Assembly (NCBI GenBank): GCA_009746045.1
Contig: RPFO01000080.1
Span: 8,427,128 to 8,491,127, forward strand
DNA from: Mesostigma viride
Taxonomy: Eukaryota > Streptophyta > Mesostigmatophyceae > Mesostigmatales > Mesostigmataceae
Reading direction: 5' to 3'
DNA: 64,000 bases
Of the stretch, positions 43,470 to 64,000 are shown one piece after another. The first letter of the stretch is position 1. Every line of letters begins with the position of its first letter. Made by a program: the position numbers and the translations under genes. The notes beneath the pieces are model-generated. The model ran no database searches and was not told the origin of the DNA. It worked only from the letters and a program-made list of their open reading frames with translations.

Positions 43470-46280
43470 TCAGCATTTCTTACGATTCTTCTCGCTGGGG
43501 GGGAAACTGGGACATACTAGATTTTTTAGCTCAGCCCAGACAAGGTTCCTTTTCTGGCCAGATGAGTCGTAACCATAAGACAGGCCCTGATCATACGACC
43601 GCAAGCACTCGATCATCTCTGAGTTGCCGCTGCGACCTGCTACATAAAGCGGGGATAAAAACGTGACCTTACGCGAACAGCGGTCCATCTGCAAGGCATT
43701 CAGGCTTGCCCCTGCGGCGATAAGGTATTTCACCATCGCAACGTTCTGGGCCTCAATGGCGAAATGGAATGCCGTCTGGGTTGTGGTTAATTTCTCAACC
43801 ATGTTCTTTCCTGGGCGTTCATACGTTATCTCAGTGTTGATGTTTACCCCTGCAGCCAACAGCGTCTCCACCATAGCAAAGTGGCCCCTGCTGACAGCCA
43901 AAAACAAAGCCGGCACCCCATTCCTGGCCTTACTGCCAGCGAGATCAGGATCCGCCCCCGCTTCTACCAAGTACTTGACGGCTTCAACCTGGTCATGGGC
44001 CACTGCAAGCTGCAGCGGCGTGTCACCCAGCTCGTCCCGGATATCCACGTCCACGCCGACCTGCAACAGGTGTTTCATCACATCAAATCGGCCTGCCTTT
44101 GCTGCCGTGTGCAGGGGCGTGGACGAGTTGGGGCTTGCATACGTGGAGTACTTAAAATCCTTCAGCCACTGCTCCACATTCTTTCTTTTCCCATCACTTT
44201 CATCCTCGGGAGCTTTTTCTCGCTGCTGCCTCGTAGCCACAGCCAGCTCCCCCTCCAGCTTGCTTCTTGTCGCTGCCTCCTGCTCCAGCTGCCACCTCAA
44301 CCGCTGCGCCTCGGCCGCCTCCGCCTCCAGCCTCTGACGTAACTCTGCCTCCCGCTCCAGCTGGCGCCGCAGCCGCTCCATCTCCGCGTGCTTGTCCGCG
44401 AGCACGGCCGCAATCTCCACTTGCAGCCGCAACTCGGTGTGGAGGGGTGGTGGCGCACTGGTAGGGCTCGCGCCCGGCTGTGGTAGACTTGGCTGCATCC
44501 ACAAAGAAAGAAGGGTGACAAAGTGTCCCGTACAAAACAAGGGTCAGCAGTCACTTATCCTCCACAGCAACAAAGCGGAAGGCTGGCAGGCACTGACCGG
44601 TTGATGAGGTAGATGACGTCCTTGGCCAGCGCATTAGGCCAACGATTAAACACGGCCGACAAGGGCACCACAGGTCACTAATAGCAAGGCCAACCACATT
44701 CAGGGTAGCGTATAGGCAGACATTAATGGTAAAACAATGAATAGAGATAGGGTGAGTACTGGTAATAGTATGTAAAGTACATAAAATCTACACAGCCTGA
44801 CGAAATTTTACACTAGTATGTGTGGTACGTGACTGTGCCATCTACCTTTACACACCAAAAGCAATTTCCACCTGCCTCCGCCCCCGCTGCCCTCCCCCGT
44901 CGTCCTTCTGTCATTTTCCTTAACTCCCCACTTGTCTGCATGCACGCATGCTTGCAAACAGGCACAAGTACACATACATCCACAGATAAAAACTAGTACA
45001 CCCATCACCCTCTGCCCCAACCCACACCCACTAAGCTTCCCTTACTTCAAGATATCCGTCCCGAGACCAATGATCTCGTAGAGTATCAAAGTATGGCTGT
45101 ACTTGTTGATAACCAAATTCATTTTGATGCTGGCATTACTCTATATTTATGCAATTGTGTTAATATATCAGATTCTCCCTCCCTCCCTCCCTCCCTCCCT
45201 CCCTCCCTCCCTCCCTCCCTCCCTCCCTCCCTCCCTCCCTCCCTCCCTCCCTCCCTCCCTCCCTCCCTCCCTCCCTCCCTCCCTCCCTCCCTCCCTCCCT
45301 CCCTCCCTCCCTCCCTCCCTCCCTCCCTCCCTCCCTCCCTCCCTCCCTCCCTCCCTCCCTCCCTCCCTCCCTCCCTCCCTCCCTCCCTCCCTCCCTCCCT
45401 CCCTCCCTCCCTCCCTCCCTCCCTCCCTCCCTCCCTCCCTCCCTCCCTCCCTCCCTCCCTCCCTCCCTCCCTCCCTCCCTCCCTCCCTCCCTCCCTCCCT
45501 CCCTCCCTCCCTCCCTCCCTCCCTCCCTCCCTAACGAGAAATAGCGCGCATGCACGACATTTCCCTGGCACGGAACATACGGCACAGCTAGTTGCGGAAC
45601 ATGGGTGTGCATCCTCATTTCTCCACGTCCCTAGAAAGAAGTAAATGAGAGTATTTATGTCAGGGGGCAACCAACAGACCTCAACTGCTGGGGAGCATAC
45701 AGAGCCATCATACCTGACCTCTCAAAACAAAATTTACTCTCCTGCTAGGTCACGTTCTTCCTGTTCAGCGTAACTGGAAGTAAAATGTTGCCCTCGGCTC
45801 ACAGACTAGAGTTGCGAAACTCACGACAGCTGAACACACAGTGGGTTAGCAGCACACCCTGCGGCACTGAACACATAAATGACTTTCTATGTCAACATGC
45901 TGCCAAAAGAATCTGGGGACGTGAGTGGTGTGGTGATGCACATTAAAAAAGACACATTGATATTGTAAGACTGGAGCGTGGGAAGCAATGCTCGGACGGT
46001 GCAGTGTCCACGGCCAAGAGTACAAGAGTTTCGAGGACTTACTTGGTCGGAAAATGTTGCTAAGCAGGTGGACTAATCACAGACACATGGACTGTCTCAC
46101 TCTCATGTTTCAACACAGGATAAGCAGGCAGTAGTGCCCGATCATGCATAGAGTGATGATCACTATAGGAATGAAGAATATATCAAACTGAGTGCCACGG
46201 AGAGGTTTGGGACTTACATTCGCAGCCGATGATGGCCCAGGCTGCCCCGCTGCTGCCCCGCCCCCAACTAGCGCATCATT

Positions 46281-46364
<84 letters not shown>

Positions 46365-47603
46365 ATGCCCCCATGCGCCGCGCAGCACATACAACATCTC
46401 GTCAAAGGACGGCCGCTCGGTGGGGTCGAACCGGAAACACCCGCGCAGCAGCTTCTTGAGGGGTTCCGGCAAGGTCTCAGGGATGAGGGGTGTCAGCCGC
46501 TTGACCAGCACGTTGGTGATGACCTGGCGCATTTGCATGCCCTCCCAGGGGTGCTGCCCCGTCGCCATGGCCACGAGCAGGCACCCGAACGCCCACGCGT
46601 CGGCTTTCATGCTGACACCCGCACCGTCGTCGGGGTCATGCTGCTCCGGGGCCATGTAGTTGACTGAACCCACGATACCGGCGGCCTTACGCATGGACAA
46701 CGTGTTGTCGACCACCACAGAGATGCCGAAATCCGCCACCACCGCGCGGCCGTAGCTGTCCAACAGCACATTGGCCGGTTTCAGGTCCTGGACGATGATG
46801 TGCTGCTTGTGCAGGTCCGCCATCGCCAGGCAGATGTCTTGCGCGATCAAGAGCAACCGCGGGTAAGGCATGCCGCCCGGCCCCCCCGCTTCCCTGCGTG
46901 CGGCGTCCCTCGCCTGCTTGATGGCGTCGTCCAGGGACTGCTCGTACTTGGACATGACGATGCCCAGGTTGTTGTCTATTTTGGTCACGCCCAGGAAGCG
47001 GCACACGTTGTGGCAGAAGAGGGAGCCTCGCTGGAGAACCTTGACCTCGCGCCGGAACGCGGCGGAGCTGTCCTCGGTCAAGGACTGCACGGGCAGCAGC
47101 TTAACGGCCACCTCCTTTTCCGAAGGGAGGAGCGTGGCGACCCGGACGGTACCCATTCCGCCGCTTCCTATCTCCCTGCCGAGGGTGAGGCGGTCCGCCG
47201 GTATAAACACCATGCTGCTGTCCTCTGCTGTGCCTAGCATCTCCCTCGTGTGCTCTTGCTCCTGCTCCAGCCGTTCCTGCTGCTGCTGCTGGGCGATCCA
47301 GTCTTCCGTCAGCCGGCGCAGGAGACGGACGGGTACCAATTGCGTGCTTGACAATGGCTGCCTCGTCCAGGGGTCGACCAGGTTTCCCCGGTCAAACCAA
47401 CCCTGTATCGCGCTCCTCTCAAATATCTCACCCGTCTCCACGAGTATGACGGGGTCGGTCATCAGGTCCAGCGATAGAGGGCAGATCAGCTCTCGCATGG
47501 GGTCCAAATGCGGAGGCATTTTTTGTGCACTGTCCGCACGCTGCAAGAGTCGCGCTTGTGTCGCGCCTCTGTTCAGCTCATCAAAGCATCCAATTCTGCT
47601 CAT
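43470..47603 (-). CDS. U-box / protein kinase / coiled-coil / ankyrin protein (two exons)
   Basis: Exon 1 runs 47603-46218 (462 codons, ending AAT before donor GTAAGT). Exon 2 runs 44492-43470 after TGGATGCAG; both junctions are phase 0, giving about 802 residues. Exon 1 has a U-box (~36-103, 'LICPLSLDLMTDPVILVETG'), a Gln/Glu-rich linker, then a kinase (~135-410) with glycine loop GSGGMG (146-151), VAVK (Lys168), DLKPANV (Asp273), DFG (291-293) and APE (318-320). The HRD motif reads VQD, so this is a non-RD kinase that keeps the catalytic Asp. A run of about 25 Gln (CAG) ends the kinase. Exon 2 encodes a coiled coil rich in Glu/Arg/Leu followed by about five ankyrin repeats. U-boxes recruit E2 enzymes, so it is probably a ligase and kinase in one chain. 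Two adjacent genes remain possible, because the ankyrin frame has its own ATG at 44540. Confidence 0.75.
45174..45532. repeat. (CCCT)n / (AGGG)n microsatellite
   Basis: About 90 uninterrupted units in the intron between the kinase and ankyrin exons. The transcribed strand gives (AGGG)n RNA. Confidence 0.95.
46287..46361 (-). repeat. CAG repeat encoding polyglutamine
   Basis: About 25 pure CAG codons in the kinase exon, after His-His and before Arg-Gln-Asn. Confidence 0.92.
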
Positions 47604-50443
47604 CTGTCAACTTTCGACGTTAATTTATGGCGAGCTGGCCGTGCAGCGCGCGCGTACGCGATATCGAGGTTATCGACGTCCCGAGCGCGAGGCCGCGAGC
47701 GCGGGTCGCACGTGTTATTTATTCATGGACTCGCCTGTGGTCTGTTGACTTTGTGGATGATATGGTGTCACGTTCAGAGTAGGAATCCCACCTTCGCAAT
47801 AATTAGTCACAAGTCGCTGGTGCCGGTGGGAGCACTAGTGTACCGGACTTTCCCTGGGCCGCAAGCTTGACCGTGGGATGCAACGAGAGACCGCCACGTG
47901 CGCTATTTTGTTCCGAAACCTGTCACAATCCTGTTTCATGAGCAGGAAAACCTGCCATGCAGCAGGCAAGAGCCGATGCATGCGCAGTCGTGACAGTTGA
48001 CTCTCGCCGGAACAAGAAAAAACCGGGTTTCCCCATTCCTATAATGTGGGGTTCTTGAAACTCGAACTTTAAAAACCCACGAAATCTATCAAAGCACAAC
48101 AAGGGGTAGTTTTGTGCTATCATGATAATACAGATGATAATGCCGGATCAACTATTTCGCACGGAGTACTAGTGGTTTTGTTTTACCCCTGCGGAAAACG
48201 GAAGATAGGTTTGGGATTCAAAGGCCGCATAGGAAATTAGAGTAAAGGGAGTAGTTACAGTAAGCTCATACCGACGTAGCTTGCTACTATACACAAGTAT
48301 CATTGCGGTTCAGTGAGATGTGTTACCAATGGTCTACATCACCCGCATATTATCCCGGATGCCCAAACTGAATTTGTCATTTTGGCCGGCCTTTTCTCTC
48401 CAGTTCATTGGCGGGAGGCCAGGGAAGCGATGGCATTGGCGCTTTATCGATGCTTCCTGGGCAGGCACGTGGGTTTATCGTGACCTTATCATGCCATCGG
48501 TGTACACGGACGTGCGCAGCGCTGGGCATTCTCGATTTCCTTCCAGTTCGCAACACTTGCGCCTCGTTCAGTCTGTGGCTTGAATGCCGTTATACTGCAT
48601 TACCAACGTATTTATAGAACGAAGGTAGCGGGTGGCATGGTGCTACTCTCTACCCATTACTTTGGTAGCGCGTGGCATGGTGCTACTCTCTACCCATTAC
48701 TTTGGTAGCGGGTGGCATGGTGCTACTCTCTACCCATTACTTTGGTAGCGGGTGGCATGGTGCTACTCTCTACCCATTACTTTGGTAGCTCAGCTCAACT
48801 GAGACCATCCGTTTTGCCTGAGGGCAGATGAGTCACAAGAAAAAAGCTGGCAGAAGGTTACACTCGCGCCATGACCCTCCAGACCCCCAAGTGGGTAGGG
48901 GTACCTCTTGTCACGCGTGGTATGGTCGCCACAGCACCATTGGTGGGGCGGGGGCCGGGGGGTCGCACTAGCTTGGAACACCATGTATAGATGGATTTTC
49001 TACATTGTACTTCACCATCACCAGCAGCATCGAGGATGGAAATTTTCACGCCGATCCATTACACCCACGTGCACGCAAACTCCTTTCAATTTGGCAACCC
49101 TTCATGAAAGCTTCAATTAGCCTGATGCCCTGATCAGGCTGGCGTCAAGCACTGCCGAGTACCCTCACATGCAGACACACTGTCGCGTTGTCTACATGCA
49201 GAAGCGTGGCATGCATGCAAGTATTACTACACTTTGCAATGCAGTGCGTTGCCATGCACTACTGTCGTATAGGACGTTCCCATGAAAAAAAACTGAAGGG
49301 ACACCCAGGGACATTGTAGGAGGAGCAAGAAGCCAGCTCAAGCGTTACTAGCTGGCTGCTCTCGGCCTAGATCGAGTATGCACCATGAGCATTCATGTTG
49401 CCTGTGTTCAAATAAGAACGTATTGCAGGTAATTGTAGCATAGCAACTATGCTACGGTAATAGTGAGAACTTAATTAATAGTGCACATTGTCCAGGATCT
49501 CTTGTACAACCTTACTAACTAACAGACAGCAGAGGGGTTCAACCTCCCATCTGTCTAACATCTGTCTTCGAGTTACTGGTTCAAATTAGTGTGCAGGTAT
49601 GCTGGCATGTGCATGTATTGTCCACAACATGCGCACTGCAATGCACACTAAGCGAATACAAAGTAATATACATAAAGCTTGCACCAACGGGCTGGTTCCC
49701 TATCCATGGATGGTGCCTTCTGGACAGTGCTATGCTAATTGACAATCACCCTAGGTGCTTGCAATTAGGCCTATCTGGTCCAAATACCGCCATCCACACT
49801 AGAATGCACCAGAATGCATCGGCGTGGCTGCCAAATTATGTCACCTCAGCCGAGGCACTTTGGCTGTGCTGACATCGCCAAATACATCCCCAAAAATGTC
49901 GTCCCTGCCCCTCTGTCGCCTGCTGACACAGTGAATTCATCAGCCATGGACAACCACGCAAGCGCAATAAGCAACCAGAAAAAAGGTTCAGGCGTCAACA
50001 AAAGATAATCATGCCGCTATGGCATAAGATGCACTCGCAACATAAAAATTCCATAACAACAGCAAGCCAGCTGCTGGCAGCATTGCCATGCTGCCAACAT
50101 TCTGTCCCACTCAAAAGTGAAACACGTACTCATAGCGGAAACTAAAAAAAGAACTTGAAAACGTCAAAACCATGGGGGCCCAAACGGCACCTTGTAGCAT
50201 AACTTATTTGTACATGCATGAGGCAGTACTTGTACTAGCATCTGTGTAGCGAAGCGAAATTTAAGCCACCAAACGAGGGGTTGAAAGGGAGAGTAAGGAA
50301 TGCAGTGCACACAGGGTTGCCACTTCGAGAACTAGGCCCAGGCAGGGTCATCGGTTCAGCCACCCCGATAGCATCCACCAGAGTTTAAAACCAAGCACCA
50401 TAAGACTGAGAAGAAGATAATGGTTCAGCGACTTCCGCGGTAC
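47604..50443. other. Intergenic region between the CDK and the U-box kinase
   Basis: No supported gene. It holds one 40-bp tandem repeat (48624-48783). The U-box kinase promoter should be near 47604-48000. Confidence 0.5.
48624..48783. repeat. 40-bp tandem repeat, four copies
   Basis: Four almost identical 40-bp units starting GGTAGCGGGTGGCATGGTGC. Confidence 0.95.
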
Positions 50444-61523
<11,080 letters not shown>

Positions 61524-64000
61524 TGTGTGCATACATGTGTGCATGTGTGTGCGTGTGTGCGTGTATGCGTGTGTGCGTGTGTGCGTGTGTGTGTGTGTGC
61601 GTGTGTGTGTGTGCGTGTGTGCGTGTGTGCGTGTGTGCGTGTGTGCATGTGTGCGTGTGTGCGTGTGTGCGTGTGTGCGTGTGTGCGTGTGTGCGTGTGT
61701 GCGTGTGTGCGTGTGTGCGTGTGTGCGTGTGTGCGTGTGTGCGTGTGTGCGTGTGTGCGTGTGTGCGTGTGTGCGTGTGTGCGTGTGTGCGTGTGTGCGT
61801 GTGTGCGTGTGTGCGTGTGTGCGTGTGTGCGTGTGTGCGTGTGTGCGTGTGTGCGTGTGTGCGTGTGTGCGTGTGTGCGTGTGTGCGTGTGTGCGTGTGT
61901 GCGTGTGTGCGTGTGTGCGTGTGTGCGTGTGTGCGTGTGTGCGTGTGTGCGTGTGTGCGTGTGTGCGTGTGTGCGTGTGTGCGTGTGTGCGTGTGTGCGT
62001 GTGTGCGTGTGTGCGTGTGTGCGTGTGTGCGTGTGTGCGTGTGTGCGTGTGTGCGTGTGTGCGTGTGTGCGTGTGTGCGTGTGTGCGTGTGTGCGTGTGT
62101 GCGTGTGTGCGTGTGTGCGTGTGTGCGTGTGTGCGTGTGTGCGTGTGTGCGTGTGTGCGTGTGTGCGTGTGTGCGTGTGTGCGTGTGTGCGTGTGTGCGT
62201 GTGTGCGTGTGTGCGTGTGTGCGTGTGTGCGTGTGTGCGTGTGTGCGTGTGTGCGTGTGTGCGTGTGTGCGTGTGTGCGTGTGTGCGTGTGTGCGTGTGT
62301 GCGTGTGTGCGTGTGTGCGTGTGTGCGTGTGTGCGTGTGTGCGTGTGTGCGTGTGTGCGTGTGTGCGTGTGTGCGTGTGTGCGTGTGTGCGTGTGTGCGT
62401 GTGTGCGTGTGTGCGTGTGTGCGTGTGTGCGTGTGTGCGTGTGTGCGTGTGCGTGTGTGCGTGTGTGCGTGTGTGCGTGTGTGCGTGTGTGCGTGTGTGC
62501 GTGTGTGCGTGTGTGCGTGTGTGCGTGTGTGCGTGTGTGCGTGTGTGCGTGTGTGCGTGTGTGCGTGTGTGCGTGTGTGCGTGTGTGCGTGTGTGCGTGT
62601 GTGCGTGTGTGCGTGTGTGCGTGTGTGCGTGTGTGCGTGTGTGCGTGTGTGCGTGTGTGCGTGTGTGCGTGTGTGCGTGTGTGCGTGTGTGCGTGTGTGC
62701 GTGTGTGCGTGTGTGCGTGTGTGCGTGTGTGCGTGTGTGCGTGTGTGCGTGTGTGCGTGTGTGCGTGTGTGCGTGTGTGCGTGTGTGCGTGTGTGCGTGT
62801 GTGCGTGTGTGCGTGTGTGCGTGTGTGCGTGTGTGCGTGTGTGCGTGTGTGCGTGTGTGCGTGTGTGCGTGTGTGCGTGTGTGCGTGTGTGCGTGTGTGC
62901 GTGTGTGCGTGTGTGCGTGTGTGCGTGTGTGCGTGTGTGCGTGTGTGCGTGTGTGCGTGTGTGCGTGTGTGCGTGTGTGCGTGTGTGCGTGTGTGCGTGT
63001 GTGCGTGTGTGCGTGTGTGCGTGTGTGCGTGTGTGCGTGTGTGCGTGTGTGCGTGTGTGCGTGTGTGCGTGTGTGCGTGTGTGCGTGTGTGTGCGTGTGT
63101 GCGTGTGTGCGTGTGTGCGTGTGTGCGTGTGTGCGTGTGTGCGTGTGTGCGTGTGTGCGTGTGTGCGTGTGTGCGTGTGTGCGTGTGTGCGTGTGTGCGT
63201 GTGTGCGTGTGTGCGTGTGTGCGTGTGTGCGTGTGTGCGTGTGTGCGTGTGTGCGTGTGTGCGTGTGTGCGTGTGTGCGTGTGTGCGTGTGTGCGTGTGT
63301 GCGTGTGTGCGTGTGTGCGTGTGTGCGTGTGTGCGTGTGTGCGTGTGTGCGTGTGTGCGTGTGTGCGTGTGTGCGTGTGTGCGTGTGTGCGTGTGTGCGT
63401 GTGTGCGTGTGTGCGTGTGTGCGTGTGTGCGTGTGTGCGTGTGTGCGTGTGTGCGTGTGTGCGTGTGTGCGTGTGTGCGTGTGTGCGTGTGTGCGTGTGT
63501 GCGTGTGTGCGTGTGTGCGTGTGTGCGTGTGTGCGTGTGTGCGTGTGTGCGTGTGTGCGTGTGTGCGTGTGTGCGTGTGTGCGTGTGTGCGTGTGTGCGT
63601 GTGTGCGTGTGTGCGTGTGTGCGTGTGTGCGTGTGTGCGTGTGTGCGTGTGTGCGTGTGTGCGTGTGTGCGTGTGTGCGTGTGTGCGTGTGTGCGTGTGT
63701 GCGTGTGTGCGTGTGTGCGTGTGTGCGTGTGTGCGTGTGTGCGTGTGTGCGTGTGTGCGTGTGTGCGTGTGTGCGTGTGTGCGTGTGTGTGTGCGTGTGC
63801 GTGTGTGCGTGTGTGCGTGTGTGCGTGTGTGCGTGTGTGCGTGTGTGCGTGTGTGCGTGTGTGCGTGTGTGCGTGTGTGCGTGTGTGCGTGTGTGCGTGT
63901 GTGCGTGTGTGCGTGTGTGCGTGTGTGCGTGTGTGCGTGTGTGCGTGTGTGCGTGTGTGCGTGTGTGCGTGTGTGCGTGTGTGCGTGTGTGCGTGTGTGC
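61524..64000. repeat. 8-bp (GTGTGTGC)n satellite, at least 2.4 kb, runs off the window
   Basis: Near-perfect GTGTGTGC units. The few irregular units (near 62450, 63090 and 63790) differ by exactly 2 nt. From 61524 to the end every step alternates purine and pyrimidine. Confidence 0.97.

Noticed and set aside
45093-45670. 183-aa PSLP and GGRE frames (also at 3887-4645)
   Set aside because: Translations of (CCCT)n microsatellites in introns.
61524-64000. Telomere
   Set aside because: The GTGTGTGC unit is not a known telomere repeat and shows no chromosome-end features within the window.

Overview
The window is nuclear DNA from a photosynthetic eukaryote, most likely a green alga. Genes are split by spliceosomal GT-AG introns. 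One gene encodes a plastid-type glycerol-3-phosphate acyltransferase with a chloroplast-like leader. L1-type retroelements, DNA transposon relics and very long microsatellites fill the spaces. The exact lineage cannot be fixed from sequence alone, and a secondary alga with a green-type acyltransferase is not excluded. All gene models were assembled by eye from open frames, splice sites and phase continuity.

Layout. 1-8500 (+): C-terminal part of an exportin-6-like karyopherin (seven exons, 5' end outside the window). 8669-17260: a stack of nested L1-like elements, a 206-bp perfect palindrome and small repeats. 17662-19059 (-): a single-exon F-box/leucine-rich-repeat protein. 19060-23650: intergenic, with a stack of terminal-inverted-repeat elements. 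23651-32782 (+): a complete 12-exon plastid GPAT (ATS1 type, 462 aa). 33199-42840: a transposon island with a 1.74-kb piggyBac-like element with TTAA target duplications, several L1 ORF1 copies, a reverse-transcriptase remnant and an (ATCCC)n satellite. 43470-47603 (-): a U-box/protein-kinase/coiled-coil/ankyrin protein in two exons. 50444-58941 (-): a complete eight-exon CDK10/CDK11(CDKG)-type kinase (343 aa) whose introns carry most of the minisatellites. 61524-64000: an 8-bp satellite that is strictly alternating purine-pyrimidine and runs off the window.

The genes do not form a pathway. They cover nuclear export (exportin-6-like), plastid glycerolipid synthesis (GPAT), ubiquitin/kinase signalling (F-box and U-box kinase) and transcription or cell-cycle control (CDK).

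The most unusual feature is shared by the intron-rich genes. Many introns contain one to five decaying copies of the adjacent exon edge together with its splice site ('exon-edge echoes'), sometimes with a fixed period (47 bp, 113 bp). This looks like recurrent tandem duplication across exon-intron junctions as a mode of intron growth. It is the best candidate here for something undescribed.
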